This document shows, one piece after another, positions 18,162-27,753 of a stretch of 64,000 nucleotides of DNA. This DNA is from Verrucomicrobiota bacterium. Lineage in GTDB: Bacteria; Verrucomicrobiota; Verrucomicrobiia; Chthoniobacterales; UBA10450. The stretch spans positions 1-64,000 of the forward strand of contig JAFASN010000130.1 of assembly GCA_019244415.1 (NCBI GenBank), read 5' to 3'. The notes beneath the pieces were generated by a model. That model was not told the origin of the DNA. It ran no database searches and saw only the letters and a program-made list of their open reading frames with translations. A program made the position numbers and the translations under genes. The stretch's first letter is position 1; every line of letters starts with the position of its first letter.

Positions 18162-19730
18162 GTGGTCGCGCGAGAGAAGCGGCTGTTGTGGTCCGCGCTT
18201 GGCATCTACGCCGTCGCGGCGGCCGTTTTCGGGACGGCGCAGGCCGGTTTCGTGAATGCGGACTTTGTCGCTTATGCCACAATCGCGCACCGCTGGCAGG
18301 AACACCAGCCCACAATCTCTGGCTGCTGGTCACCGCTGTTTTCGTGGATGCTGACACCGCTTATTTCCGTCGGCATTAATGATCTGCTCGCCGGCCGTTT
18401 TCTCCTTGTCGGTTTCGGCGCAATTTACGTTGCCGCTGTACTCACCTTTGCCGGGCGGGTTTTGCCGGAAGGAATGCCGGCACGATTCGCCGTAATGTCA
18501 GGGACGGTTGCCTGCGCGATTTTGCAGGCGACGCTCTGGGCAAATTACCTCCTCGATCCCGACCTCATCGCCTGCGCATTATTCTTTTGTTATCTCACAT
18601 TGAGCCGTGCTGGTCTCGAACGCGAGAGCAAGGCTCTTTTTGCAGGCGTCGCGGGCGGTATGGCGTTTCTGGCCAAAGCGTACTTTCTGCCGTTCATTCT
18701 GGTACACGCTCTCTTGCTTCGCGTGTTTTCGCGCAGCAGCTTCCCGAAATTTTTAGCCGGAATGCTAGCCATCGCATTGCCGTGGATCGTCGTACTCAGC
18801 GTTCAGTACCATCACTTCACGGTTTCCACGGCGGGCGCTTCCAATCACGCCAATCTTAGCCCTGCAAATTACGGCCGAAATTTGCTCTGGAAACCGGGCC
18901 TCGTGCGCGACTACATCATCGATCCGCGGCTCGGGCCGGATTGGTCGCCATTCCATGACCGGGCGCACCTGCAACATCAGGCAGGCCTCATCGGGAAAAA
19001 CGTATTCGACAGCATCTCACAAATCGCTCCCTGGCTTCTCCTGGTGATAATCGCGATCGCCTCACTTGTACTCAGCGGCGGCCGACGACAAGAGCGGAAC
19101 GGTGCATTGCGAGGAGTGGTCGCGCGAAGCGTTATCACCGCCGTACTCTCGGCAGCAGGCTACTGGCTTGTGCAAATCCAGCCGCGGTACTTTGCGCCAG
19201 TGGCGGCACCACTTCTCTGTCTCGCAGGGCTGGCGTGCTTCGCGCGCGCGGCGCAGCGACTTCGGCTCGCATTAACACCAACCATGGCATTCATCATCGT
19301 CGGCGCCTTCTCGGTTCAGGATGGTTACAGGCTCGTCCAGACCGCAACGCGCCATCCGCAATCACATTACCTTCCTGAGTACGGCAAAATTGCCGCGCAA
19401 ATCCAGGAATTTGGCGGGCTCGATCATCTCGTCGCCTGCAATCGGTGGCACGATGGGCTGATCGTCGCCTACGCAGCAAATCGCGTCGGCGAGTACTTGG
19501 GAACTCCAAACCCCCGCACAAACCAAAGCATCCAGCAACAGCTCGAATCCGCTCGCGCCGCCAGTTACATTCGCTGGGCCAATCCCGCCGCCAGTCCATC
19601 AGCCTTGCCGCCGGTGGATCAGTTTGTTCCAGGAGCGCCGTGGCATCGAATGGTCACGTTCGCGAATCCGGCGAACGCGGCTGAGCAGATCGAGTTCTAC
19701 ACGCGTGGTGCGTTGACCGAAGGCCATTGA
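18162..19730 (+). CDS. polytopic membrane protein, GT-C glycosyltransferase-like
   Basis: The 522-aa protein (GTG start) has about nine to ten predicted membrane helices. It begins LLWSALGIYAVAAAVFGTAQ and has an early extracytoplasmic loop with GFVNADFVAYATIAHRW, where the Asp and the aromatic context recall the catalytic loop of PMT/ArnT-like GT-C enzymes. The C-terminal 120 residues are soluble (EYGKIAAQIQEFGGLDHLVACN). I infer a lipid-linked sugar transferase, but no diagnostic motif is certain. The gene is unusually rich in the RAGTAC/GTACTY word: nine of its ten GTAC tetranucleotides have A before or T after. Confidence 0.6.
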   Translation: MVAREKRLLWSALGIYAVAAAVFGTAQAGFVNADFVAYATIAHRWQEHQPTISGCWSPLFSWMLTPLISVGINDLLAGRFLLVGFGAIYVAAVLTFAGRVLPEGMPARFAVMSGTVACAILQATLWANYLLDPDLIACALFFCYLTLSRAGLERESKALFAGVAGGMAFLAKAYFLPFILVHALLLRVFSRSSFPKFLAGMLAIALPWIVVLSVQYHHFTVSTAGASNHANLSPANYGRNLLWKPGLVRDYIIDPRLGPDWSPFHDRAHLQHQAGLIGKNVFDSISQIAPWLLLVIIAIASLVLSGGRRQERNGALRGVVARSVITAVLSAAGYWLVQIQPRYFAPVAAPLLCLAGLACFARAAQRLRLALTPTMAFIIVGAFSVQDGYRLVQTATRHPQSHYLPEYGKIAAQIQEFGGLDHLVACNRWHDGLIVAYAANRVGEYLGTPNPRTNQSIQQQLESARAASYIRWANPAASPSALPPVDQFVPGAPWHRMVTFANPANAAEQIEFYTRGALTEGH

Positions 19731-19752
19731 CAGCTTAATCCGGCAAGACGGC

Positions 19753-21600
19753 ATGAATCTGCTCGAAGAACTCGAGGAACGCATCATTTGCGGTGACGGT
19801 GCCATGGGCACGCTGTTGCTCGACCAAGGCCTCCCGGTGGAGAGTTGCCTCGAAGAGATTTGCGTCAGTGACCCTGACCGGGTGCTCCGTATCCACGAAG
19901 ATTACATCGCCGCCGGTGCGCGTGTGATTGAAACAGACAGCTTCGGGGCGAATGCGGTCCGCCTGAGGCGATTTGGGTTTGAACACCGAGTACGCGAATT
20001 TAACACCGCGGCGGCGAAACTGGCGACGCAAGCCGCCGCGGGAAAGGACATCTGCGTCGCTGGGAGCGTCGGGCCACTAGGTCTCAGTGCGATCGAGGCG
20101 GAAGCGCGCGGAATTGATCGGGCACATTGCTTTCACGAGCAGATCGAGGCGCTCCTCGCAGGCGGGGTGAACGCGATATTTCTCGAGACGTTCATGGACG
20201 AAAGCGAAATGGAGATCGCACTGGCGGCGAAAAACTCGCTGAGCGATTGCACCACCATTTGCACGTTCGCGTGCGAGCCGGAGGGACGTCTTGCATCGGG
20301 CGCGCCCATCGCCACGGCTTTCGCGAAACTGCGCGCGAATGGTGCGCATATCACCGGCGCAAATTGCATGAACGGCCCGAACGGCATGGTCCAGCTCTTC
20401 CGGCACATTCCGCTCGCCGGTTATCTCGCGGCCTACCCAAACGCCGGCTATCCAAAGTACACGGACGGACGGTTCACCTATCACGCCGCGCCGGAGTATT
20501 TTGCGCAAGCCGCGCGCGAGTTGGCTGGGCAGGGCGCCCGCCTCATTGGCGGCTGTTGCGGCACGAACCCCCGGGCCGTCGCCGCCATCGCGCGTGCGAT
20601 CGCGGCGCTTGCTCCGGTAAAGTCGAAGCCGGTCCAAGTCGTAGAGACGGCGCCTTCCGTACAGCAGAAGGTCTCGGCACAGGAAGAGGAAAGCCTGCTC
20701 GACAAAATCGCCGCTGGAAAACGCATCGTTATTTGTGAGCTTGACCCGCCGAAAACGCTCTCGCTTGACCGGTACTTCTGCGGTGCTCAGCAGCTCATGC
20801 AAGCCGGTTGCGATGCCATTACGCTGGCTGACAACTCTTTAGCCATATTGCGAGTGAGCAATCTCGCGATTGGCGCAATGCTCAAAGAGCGCTTCGGCAT
20901 CACGCCTTTGCTTCATCTGAGTTGCCGTGACAAGAATGTGCTCGGCCTTCAGAGTGAGCTGCTCGGGATGGCCGCACTCGGCATGCGCCATGTACTACCG
21001 CTGACCGGCGATCCCGCGCGCGTTGGCGATCACCCGAACGCCGCTTCCGTCTACGATGTGAATTCGATCGAGCTGATTTCAATCATCCGCAAATTGAATG
21101 AGGGATTCACGCACGCAGGCAAATCGCTCAAGACGCAAACGCGATTTGTCACTGGTTGCACGTTTAACCCGAATGCACGAAACATGGACGCTCAGGTGGA
21201 TCGTCTCGAACGGAAAGTCGCCGCCGGCGCCGCCTTTGCCATGACCCAGCCGGTCTTTGAGCCCGCTCTCGTGGAGCAGACGAAAACACGCACGGCACAC
21301 TTACGCATCCCGGTCTTTATCGGCGTGTGGCCGTTGCGAAGTGCAAAACAGGCTAATTTTCTCCACAACGAAGTACCGGGCATTGTTTTGCCGGAGAAGG
21401 TGCGGGCCAGGATGAACCAGCAAAGTCCTGAGGCGGAGCAAGCGACGGGCCTCGCGATTGCCGAGGAGATGATCACCGCTATCGGAAACGAATTCCCGGG
21501 CGTATATCTCATCACGCCATTCCTGCACTTTGAATCGACCTGTCACCTGGCGAAAATGGCGCGACAGCAGCAGCCCTCGACGGAGCCAGCAGCGACCTAA
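19753..21600 (+). CDS. bifunctional homocysteine S-methyltransferase / methylenetetrahydrofolate reductase
   Basis: This is a two-domain enzyme of 615 aa like Bacillus YitJ. Residues about 1-285 form the homocysteine methyltransferase barrel with GDGAMGTLL, ETDSFGAN and the Zn ligands in GANCMN and IGGCCGTNP. Residues about 315-600 form an MTHFR-like FAD barrel (ICELDPPKTLSLDRYF, PLTGDPARVGDHP, FVTGCTFNPNA, FAMTQPVFEP). Together they would reduce CH2-THF and use the methyl group to make methionine without cobalamin, though YitJ-type proteins may instead use SAM or SMM as donor. It is 9 bp before mnmG. Confidence 0.9.
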   Translation: MNLLEELEERIICGDGAMGTLLLDQGLPVESCLEEICVSDPDRVLRIHEDYIAAGARVIETDSFGANAVRLRRFGFEHRVREFNTAAAKLATQAAAGKDICVAGSVGPLGLSAIEAEARGIDRAHCFHEQIEALLAGGVNAIFLETFMDESEMEIALAAKNSLSDCTTICTFACEPEGRLASGAPIATAFAKLRANGAHITGANCMNGPNGMVQLFRHIPLAGYLAAYPNAGYPKYTDGRFTYHAAPEYFAQAARELAGQGARLIGGCCGTNPRAVAAIARAIAALAPVKSKPVQVVETAPSVQQKVSAQEEESLLDKIAAGKRIVICELDPPKTLSLDRYFCGAQQLMQAGCDAITLADNSLAILRVSNLAIGAMLKERFGITPLLHLSCRDKNVLGLQSELLGMAALGMRHVLPLTGDPARVGDHPNAASVYDVNSIELISIIRKLNEGFTHAGKSLKTQTRFVTGCTFNPNARNMDAQVDRLERKVAAGAAFAMTQPVFEPALVEQTKTRTAHLRIPVFIGVWPLRSAKQANFLHNEVPGIVLPEKVRARMNQQSPEAEQATGLAIAEEMITAIGNEFPGVYLITPFLHFESTCHLAKMARQQQPSTEPAAT

Positions 21601-21609
21601 AACTCTCGT

Positions 21610-23439
21610 GTGACTGACGCTGACGTTATCATAATTGGCAGCGGCCACGCGGGCATCGAAGCGGCACTCGCAGCCGCGCGGCTCGGCTGCGACACGGTCG
21701 TACTTACGCAAAATCTCGATACCGTCGGACAGATGTCGTGCAACCCGGCAATCGGCGGGTCAGCGAAAAGCCATATCGTAGGGGAGATCGACGCGCTCGG
21801 TGGTGCTATGGCGTTGAACGCTGATGCCACCGGGATTCAGTTTCGCGTTTTGAACAAGAGCAAAGGCCCGGCGGTTTGGGCAAAGAGGGTCCAATGCGAC
21901 AAAAAGGCGTACCAGTACCGACTGAAAGCGGTCCTCGAGCGAACGCCCGGTGTCCGACTACTGCAAAGCACTGTGACGCGTCTCTTGTGCGACGGCGCGA
22001 GAGTAGTCGGAGTTTCGACTGACCTTGGCATTGACTTGCTCGCCGGCGCTGTCGTCGTCACGGCGGGAACTTTCCTAGGCGCGCTGCTGCACGTCGGTGA
22101 CCAATCGAAATCGGGCGGACGTATGGCGGACGCCAGCTCGAACCTGAGCGACAGCTTGCGGGGGCTCGGGCTCGAAAGCGGGCGGTTCAAAACAGGAACA
22201 CCTTGCCGTGTGCGTCGTGGGTCGATTGATTTTGCCGGGTTGCAAATTCAAGCCGGAGACGAACCGGCGCCGCGCTTATCGCAGGCGGTGGATTTTCGGC
22301 GCGAGGACGACGTTTTCACGTTGAATTTTGACAATCATGGCGTGTTCCACGTGGAACAAATCCCATGCTGGCTCACGCACACGACGCGCCAAACGGCCGA
22401 GATCATCCGCGCAAATTTGCATCGCTCGCCCTTATTTCAACGACGGATCCAGGGTACGGGCACCCGGTACTGCCCGTCCATCGAAGATAAAATTGTTCGC
22501 TTCGCCGAACGCGAATCTCATCACATTTTTCTTGAACCCGAGGGGAGGCACTCCGAGGAAATCTACGTCAACGGACTCTCTACCAGCCTGCCGTTTGATG
22601 TCCAAATCGCCTTACTCAGGACGATTCCAGGTATGTACTCAGCTGAAATCGTGCGACCGGGGTACGCGGTTGAGTACGATTTTTTCCCGCCGACAGAGTT
22701 GAAGCGAACGCTAGAAACGAAGCGCATCGAGCGCCTATATCTCGCAGGGCAGGTGAATGGCACATCCGGGTACGAGGAAGCGGCCGGCCAGGGGCTCGTG
22801 GCGGGCATTAATGCAGCCCTAAAGACACAAGGGCGCGGAGAATTCACGCTGGCTCGAGAAACGAGTTACATCGGAGTGATGATCGATGACCTTGTCACAC
22901 GGGGAACTGACGAGCCGTACCGCATGTTCACAAGCCGGGCGGAGAACCGGCTGAATTTGCGGCAAGATAATGCTGACCTGAGACTCACGGAACTAGGAGC
23001 GAGCATTGGCCTCGTCGATTCCGACCGGCTCACACGTTTCCGCGCCAAACGCGAGGAGATAACGCGCGTTCAGGCCAAAGCCGATGCGCTTCACGTGAAC
23101 GGAAAAGCACTACTCGCAGCGATGCGCTCGCCCGAGTTCCGGCTCGGTGATCTGCCTGCGGAAATACGCGCTCAGGCTTCCGATGACGTCTGGCGGCATC
23201 TTTGGATCGAGAGCCGCTACGCCGGGTACATCGCTCGCCAGACAAGCGCCCGGCCCGAAGAACGAATGTTGATACCGGGTTCAGTGGATCTCACGCGCGC
23301 TCCAGGACTTCGTAACGAGACGCGTGAAAAGCTCGCTTTGCTTAAGCCGAGTTCATGGACCGAAGCAGCGCGAATCCCTGGGTTGACAGCAGCCGATCTC
23401 GCAATCCTTCAAGTCTGGATACGGAAGCACAGTTGTTGA
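21610..23439 (+). CDS. mnmG: tRNA uridine-34 5-carboxymethylaminomethyl modification enzyme MnmG (GidA)
   Basis: This is an FAD protein of 609 aa (GTG start) that with MnmE installs the cmnm5 group at the tRNA wobble uridine. Signatures are the dinucleotide-binding [45 protein letters not shown] (catalytic Cys region), [14 protein letters not shown] in the form [31 protein letters not shown] and the helical C-terminal MnmE-binding domain (YAGYIARQ). All core motifs look intact. Its stop codon overlaps a TTG start for plsY (TTGA, 23436-23439). mnmE is not in the window. Confidence 0.96.
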   Translation: MTDADVIIIGSGHAGIEAALAAARLGCDTVVLTQNLDTVGQMSCNPAIGGSAKSHIVGEIDALGGAMALNADATGIQFRVLNKSKGPAVWAKRVQCDKKAYQYRLKAVLERTPGVRLLQSTVTRLLCDGARVVGVSTDLGIDLLAGAVVVTAGTFLGALLHVGDQSKSGGRMADASSNLSDSLRGLGLESGRFKTGTPCRVRRGSIDFAGLQIQAGDEPAPRLSQAVDFRREDDVFTLNFDNHGVFHVEQIPCWLTHTTRQTAEIIRANLHRSPLFQRRIQGTGTRYCPSIEDKIVRFAERESHHIFLEPEGRHSEEIYVNGLSTSLPFDVQIALLRTIPGMYSAEIVRPGYAVEYDFFPPTELKRTLETKRIERLYLAGQVNGTSGYEEAAGQGLVAGINAALKTQGRGEFTLARETSYIGVMIDDLVTRGTDEPYRMFTSRAENRLNLRQDNADLRLTELGASIGLVDSDRLTRFRAKREEITRVQAKADALHVNGKALLAAMRSPEFRLGDLPAEIRAQASDDVWRHLWIESRYAGYIARQTSARPEERMLIPGSVDLTRAPGLRNETREKLALLKPSSWTEAARIPGLTAADLAILQVWIRKHSC

Positions 23440-24050
23440 AATACCTAGTACTCAGCTCTGTCGCGGCGTACCTTGTTGGCTCGATCCCCTTCGGGTATTT
23501 AGCCGGGCGATGTGCCGGAATCGATGTACGCCAGCATGGAAGTGGTAACATCGGTGCTACTAACGTTTTACGCGTTCTTGGAAAGCAGTATGGATATAGT
23601 GTCTTCGCAGCTGACACTCTCAAGGGTTTTTTACCGGTCCGGTTCGCGCTTTGGCTCGGTCACGCCGGCGGCGCTCCGGTGTACTTTGGCATCGTTGCGG
23701 CGGTATGCGCCGTGTTGGGGCACTCGTTTCCGGTTTGGCTCCGCTTTCGCGGCGGGAAGGGAGTAGCGACTTCCGCCGGCGCCTGCTTTGGACTGCTTCC
23801 GCTTGAGACGGCAATCTGCGCGGCGGTTTGGATCATTGCATTCTTGCTTTTGCGCTACGTTTCCCTCGCCTCCATTTGCGCCGTGATTGCGCTTCCCCTG
23901 AGTACATGGCTGCTGCTGCCGCCGGTAAATACCGGCCACCGCTTACTCCTGCTTTTCAGCGTCGCGATTGCGGTTTTAGTCGTACTGCGGCATCGAGGAA
24001 ACATTCGACGCCTGATTGAAGGCACTGAGCCACGGTTCTCTCGAAAGTGA
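23436..24050 (+). CDS. plsY: glycerol-3-phosphate acyltransferase PlsY
   Basis: This is an integral membrane enzyme that acylates glycerol-3-phosphate with acyl-phosphate, the first step of phospholipid synthesis. From the TTG at 23436, overlapping the mnmG stop as TTGA, it is 204 aa, the usual size. The three PlsY motifs are visible: [10 protein letters not shown] near the N-terminus, [16 protein letters not shown], and [16 protein letters not shown]. About five hydrophobic helices follow. A longer reading from 23355 would add 27 residues of shadow sequence inside mnmG. It overlaps gpsA by 4 bp (GTGA), which supplies its co-pathway enzyme. Confidence 0.92.
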   Translation: MKYLVLSSVAAYLVGSIPFGYLAGRCAGIDVRQHGSGNIGATNVLRVLGKQYGYSVFAADTLKGFLPVRFALWLGHAGGAPVYFGIVAAVCAVLGHSFPVWLRFRGGKGVATSAGACFGLLPLETAICAAVWIIAFLLLRYVSLASICAVIALPLSTWLLLPPVNTGHRLLLLFSVAIAVLVVLRHRGNIRRLIEGTEPRFSRK

Positions 24051-25042
24051 AAACGACCGCAATCATCGGCGCGGGCAGCTGGGGCACAGCGCTGGCGGCG
24101 TTATGGGCAAAGGACGGGCGGCCAATTACGATTTGGGGAAAGCGTCCGGAGCTGATGGCCTCAATGCTGCGTACGCGCGAGAACGCCGATTATTTGCCCG
24201 GCGTTCGCATTCCTAAGAACATCCAGCCAACCAGCGATTTCGCTGATTGTTCCGGTGCCGAGCTGCTCGTATTCGTCACACCATCGATGGCTCTCCGGCA
24301 GATTGCGGCGAGCGTGCGCGCGGCCGGCGTTCGCTCAGGCGCGACGTTGCTCAGCTGCACGAAAGGGATCGAACATGGCAGCGGAAAACGGATGAGCGAA
24401 ATTCTCGAGGACGTATTTCCGGGCCATGCAATCGCCGTACTTTCCGGGCCGAACCTGGCCATCGAAGTCGCGCGCGGATTACCCACCGCCACAGTGATCG
24501 GATGCGCGCACGAAAGCTGCGCAAAAGAATTGCAGAGTTTCCTCGGCAGCGAGCTGTTCCGCGTTTACACGAGTACAGACCTCGTCAGCATCGAACTCGG
24601 GGGCGCGTTGAAAAATGTCTTCGCGCTTCCCGCGGGTGTCGTGGACGGTCTGAGTCTCGGCGATAATTCCAAAGCGGCACTCGTGACGCGCTGCATGGCT
24701 GAGATGTTGCGGCTCGGCACCGCGATGGGCGGAAACGCACGCACGTTTTACGGGTTAAGCGGCGCGGGCGATCTGATTGCCACCTGTTTCAGCCAGCACA
24801 GCCGCAATCGACGCGTCGGTGAACGGCTTGGGCGGGCGGAAACGCTGGCCCAAATCCAAGCCGATATGCAGATGGTGGCGGAGGGAATTCCGACGGCGAA
24901 AAGCGCTTATGAGTGCGCGCGCCGCCTGGGCGTTGACACACCGATCATAGACCAGGTTTACGCGGTGCTCTACGAAGACAAACCGCTTTTGTTCGCCATG
25001 CAGGAACTGCTCGGGCGCGATCCCAAAGCCGAGCGGCTCTAA
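24047..25042 (+). CDS. gpsA: NAD(P)-dependent glycerol-3-phosphate dehydrogenase
   Basis: The 331-aa cytosolic enzyme makes sn-glycerol-3-phosphate from DHAP, feeding the adjacent PlsY. The Rossmann motif IIGAGSWGTALAAL starts at residue 5, LLSCTKGIE and AVLSGPNLAIEVARG follow, and the catalytic region is IELGGALKNVFALPAGVVDGL (Lys) with GNARTFYGLSGAGDLIATCFS. The GTG start at 24047 forms a GTGA overlap with the plsY stop. The 3' end overlaps convergent purN by 4 bp. Confidence 0.95.
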   Translation: MKTTAIIGAGSWGTALAALWAKDGRPITIWGKRPELMASMLRTRENADYLPGVRIPKNIQPTSDFADCSGAELLVFVTPSMALRQIAASVRAAGVRSGATLLSCTKGIEHGSGKRMSEILEDVFPGHAIAVLSGPNLAIEVARGLPTATVIGCAHESCAKELQSFLGSELFRVYTSTDLVSIELGGALKNVFALPAGVVDGLSLGDNSKAALVTRCMAEMLRLGTAMGGNARTFYGLSGAGDLIATCFSQHSRNRRVGERLGRAETLAQIQADMQMVAEGIPTAKSAYECARRLGVDTPIIDQVYAVLYEDKPLLFAMQELLGRDPKAERL

Positions 25043-25626
25043 GCGGCGGACGCGTACTGCGCGAAGACCTGCCGGAGAGCTTCCGGATAGAGCGCGTGCT
25101 CGGCTTGCTGGATGCGCTTGTGCAATGAGTCGGGCGTGTCTGTTTCCAGCACCGGTACTTCGCGTTGAGCAATGATGTCACCATGGTCGATCAGTTCATC
25201 GACGTAATGCACGGTCACGCCGGTGATTTTTTCCCTCGCTGCAAGCGCTTGTTCCCACGCGCGCAATCCGGGGAATTTCGGAAGCAACGAAGGATGAATG
25301 TTAATGATCCGCCGAGGAAACGCGTTCAGTATCGCTTTTTTCAAGATCCGCATGAACCCGGCGAGTACGACAAACTCGGTGTTCGCTTCACGCAGTATTC
25401 TCACCAACTCCGCTTCGGCGCCTGGGTCGAGCCGAGTACGGAAATCACCTGGCGAGAGACAGGTATGCGGGACGCCGAATTCTCGCGCGATCTCCAGAAT
25501 GGGCGCGTTCTTCACATCGGAAATCACCGCCACCGGCGTTGCGGCGAGCCGGCCTTCACGAACGGCTTGGAGAATTGCGCGGCAGTTTGAACCTTTGCCC
25601 GAGCCAAGGATTGCGATCTTAACCAT
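25039..25626 (-). CDS. purN: phosphoribosylglycinamide formyltransferase
   Basis: This 10-formyl-THF-dependent GAR transformylase of purine synthesis has 195 aa from ATG 25626 (MVKIAILGSGKGSNCRAIL). The phosphate loop is GSGKGSN, the folate/catalytic region VVLAGFMRIL and NIHPSLLPKFPG (Asn and His of the catalytic triad), and the Asp is in HYVDELIDHGDIIAQ. The start overlaps the 3' end of the rfaE2-like gene by 8 bp, so the two are translationally coupled although their pathways are unrelated. Confidence 0.93.
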   Translation of the reverse strand: MVKIAILGSGKGSNCRAILQAVREGRLAATPVAVISDVKNAPILEIAREFGVPHTCLSPGDFRTRLDPGAEAELVRILREANTEFVVLAGFMRILKKAILNAFPRRIINIHPSLLPKFPGLRAWEQALAAREKITGVTVHYVDELIDHGDIIAQREVPVLETDTPDSLHKRIQQAEHALYPEALRQVFAQYASAA

Positions 25627-26098
25627 TCCGCATCTTGTCCAGTAACGCCGTGGTGGAGTACCCCGCTTGGAACGGGATGATCTCAACCTTCGCGCCGAAG
25701 TCTGCGACCATGCGCCGTTCTTCCCGATCAAGCGAGTCGATGTTGTAATCGCCGCCTTTCACATAGATGGCCGGTTGCGCCGCTTCGAGGAAGCGCGTCG
25801 CAAGTTCCTCATGAAAAATGGTCACGTAAGTGACCGATTCGAGCGCGGCGAGTACTTCGGCGCGGTCCCGTTCGGTATTGAGCGGCCGGCTTTCCCCTTT
25901 CAGCATACGCACGGAGGCATCACCATTGAGCCCGACGGCGAGCGCGTCTCCGAGCCGGCGCGCCGCGGCAAGGTAACGCACATGCCCGACGTGAAGAATG
26001 TCGAAGCAGCCGTTCGTTGCCACAAGCGATTTGCCTTGGGCGCGTAGCCGGCGGGACTCCTCGCGCAATTGAGAAAGATCGAGGATTTTCTCTCTCAT
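25619..26098 (-). CDS. rfaE2: D-glycero-beta-D-manno-heptose 1-phosphate adenylyltransferase
   Basis: This is a nucleotidyltransferase of 159 aa matching the C-terminal domain of HldE as a stand-alone protein. The adenylyl-binding motif is NGCFDILHVGHVRYL (HxGH), then NGDASVRMLKG, and the end-of-domain YVKGGDYN and YSTTALLDK. It activates heptose-1-P for ADP-heptose, an inner-core LPS precursor, so a Gram-negative LPS is expected. The kinase half (HldE N-domain) is not in the window. ATG 26098 overlaps the lipid-kinase stop as ATGA. Confidence 0.9.
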   Translation of the reverse strand: MREKILDLSQLREESRRLRAQGKSLVATNGCFDILHVGHVRYLAAARRLGDALAVGLNGDASVRMLKGESRPLNTERDRAEVLAALESVTYVTIFHEELATRFLEAAQPAIYVKGGDYNIDSLDREERRMVADFGAKVEIIPFQAGYSTTALLDKMRNG

Positions 26099-26988
26099 GG
26101 GGTGAACCCGACACAGTGCAGCGCTTTCGGCAGCAACTCGAAAACCGCTGGCTCATTGCCGATCATTTCACCATCTACGTTGAACCACATCCCGGGTCGC
26201 GAAGTAATCGCCACCTTTTGCGCCCGCCGGAAGATCACTGCATCGGAGCCAAGATGTCGCCCCAGCAAAATTTGCGCAGCGACGATGGCGAGCTCGGCCG
26301 GGCCGCGCTCCGGAATTAAGACGACATCGAGCAATCCATCGTCGATCTTCGCTTCCGGTGCGATCGGAACACCGCCCGCGACATAGCGGCCGTTCGCGAT
26401 GACGACGTTGTATAAATCAGTTTCCCAGCCGGGTGTATCATCCAGCGCGACGGTGGTGGTGTAGCCGCGCAGCTCGGAAAAGGCAGCCGCCGCCGAACGC
26501 AAGTACGCCAGCGGTCCCCACGTCTGCTTCATTTCGGGCGTAAGTTTTTCATCAACCACGCCGCTGAACCCGCCCGAGGAGACGTTCAGGAAATAGCGGA
26601 CCCGGTCACTCGTCACACGCACGAGGTCAACATCGCGCGTCTGGCCGGCGCGGATGATCTCGACCGCAGTTTCCACGTCGCCGGGCAGCCCAAGTGTGCG
26701 GGCGAAATCGTTGCCGGTGCCGAGCGGCACGATTCCGAGCGCGGTGCCGCAATGCTCGGTCGCGATTCCATTCACCACTTCATTGAGCGTGCCATCACCG
26801 CCGGCCGACACGATTAACTCCGCTCCTGCCCGCGCTGCTTCGCGCGCCGCCTGTTCGGCGTGTCCTGGCGCTTGCGTGAGGTGAAATTCGTCCGGTCGCA
26901 ACAGCTCTAATTGCCTGCGGATCGCATCAGTCTCTCTCACCGACCCGGCGATTGGATTGAGAATGACTGCGGTGCGCACGAACGACAC
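26095..26988 (-). CDS. diacylglycerol-kinase-family lipid kinase (DgkB/YegS-like)
   Basis: The 297-aa protein (GTG start) carries the ATP-binding motifs ILNPIAGSVRETD, VSAGGDGTLNEVVNG and IVPLGTGNDFARTLGLP of the DAGK catalytic family. The C-terminal beta-sandwich is present, with NVDGEMIGNEPAVFELLP near the end. Lipid kinases of this type phosphorylate diacylglycerol or sphingoid lipids in phospholipid recycling. It heads a coupled three-gene run with rfaE2 and purN. Its start overlaps the 5' end of the divergent DUF4912 gene. Confidence 0.85.
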   Translation of the reverse strand: MSFVRTAVILNPIAGSVRETDAIRRQLELLRPDEFHLTQAPGHAEQAAREAARAGAELIVSAGGDGTLNEVVNGIATEHCGTALGIVPLGTGNDFARTLGLPGDVETAVEIIRAGQTRDVDLVRVTSDRVRYFLNVSSGGFSGVVDEKLTPEMKQTWGPLAYLRSAAAAFSELRGYTTTVALDDTPGWETDLYNVVIANGRYVAGGVPIAPEAKIDDGLLDVVLIPERGPAELAIVAAQILLGRHLGSDAVIFRRAQKVAITSRPGMWFNVDGEMIGNEPAVFELLPKALHCVGFTP

Positions 26989-27748
26989 TCAGCCGCCGGA
27001 AGCGGCGAAGCAACGCTCCTTTTCGCTTGCCGAACGAGTAAGTGAATGGTTCAACGCGGGAATGCCAACACGGCCGGCTGATTTCGCCATCTCGAGCGAT
27101 CCCGTTCCCGCCCGAACTGCGGATTTGGCGGAGCAATCGTCTCAGCCGGAGCTGTACTCAGGGCCGGCGTCGCTCTTCGCCGTCGCGCGCAATCCCACCA
27201 CGCTGTTCGTTTGCTGGAATGTGAATTGGGCAGCGGTCTTTGCACACGCGCTGCCGGTGGATCGCAGAGCGCACGTGAAGTTGAGGTCGGCGCGCGGCGA
27301 GCGTACTCACCCTGTCGAGCCGCTGAGCGGAACTTGTTGCATTGGCGACTTGGAACCTGGAGACACGTACGAGATCGAGCTCGGTTTCATTCCTGCGCCC
27401 GAGCAATGGCAACCGATCACTTCAGCTCCGGCGGTGGAGCTGCCGCGGCAAACGATCGCGATCGACAGCGCGATCGTGGATGTTGCCAGCGTGCCGTTCC
27501 ATCTTGAATTTCAGGAGCTGGTGGAATTATTCGACGGTAACGGGAGGGTCGCCGAAGCGCTGGCGGAACTCGAGCGACGCGCGGCCGAGAGCGATCTCAG
27601 CGCCCGTGTGGATCAGGAGCCGGCGCGCGTACTCAAACTCTCCGCCGAAACGTTGCAGAAAATCACGGCCACGCGCGAAAAGCTAACGAGATCCCAACCG
27701 CGGCGCCTCGAGCGGGAGCAATGGCTCGGCAGCAGTTTGCACGGATGA
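26963..27748 (+). CDS. DUF4912-domain protein
   Basis: This is about 261 aa from ATG 26963. The centre (LYSGPASLFAVARNPTTLFV onward to CWNVNW) has the DUF4912 pattern (aromatic start, RNPxxxxVxWxV), followed by a beta-rich part with DLEPGDTYEIELGFI. The C-terminus is helical and charged (EFQELVELFDGNGRVAEALAELE). The role of DUF4912 is unknown to me. The start is uncertain: ATG 26963 overlaps the divergent lipid-kinase gene by 26 bp, and the in-frame ATG at 27062 is an alternative. It ends 5 bp from the convergent Crp/Fnr gene. Confidence 0.6.
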   Translation: MTAVRTNDTQPPEAAKQRSFSLAERVSEWFNAGMPTRPADFAISSDPVPARTADLAEQSSQPELYSGPASLFAVARNPTTLFVCWNVNWAAVFAHALPVDRRAHVKLRSARGERTHPVEPLSGTCCIGDLEPGDTYEIELGFIPAPEQWQPITSAPAVELPRQTIAIDSAIVDVASVPFHLEFQELVELFDGNGRVAEALAELERRAAESDLSARVDQEPARVLKLSAETLQKITATREKLTRSQPRRLEREQWLGSSLHG

Positions 27749-27753
27749 GCTGA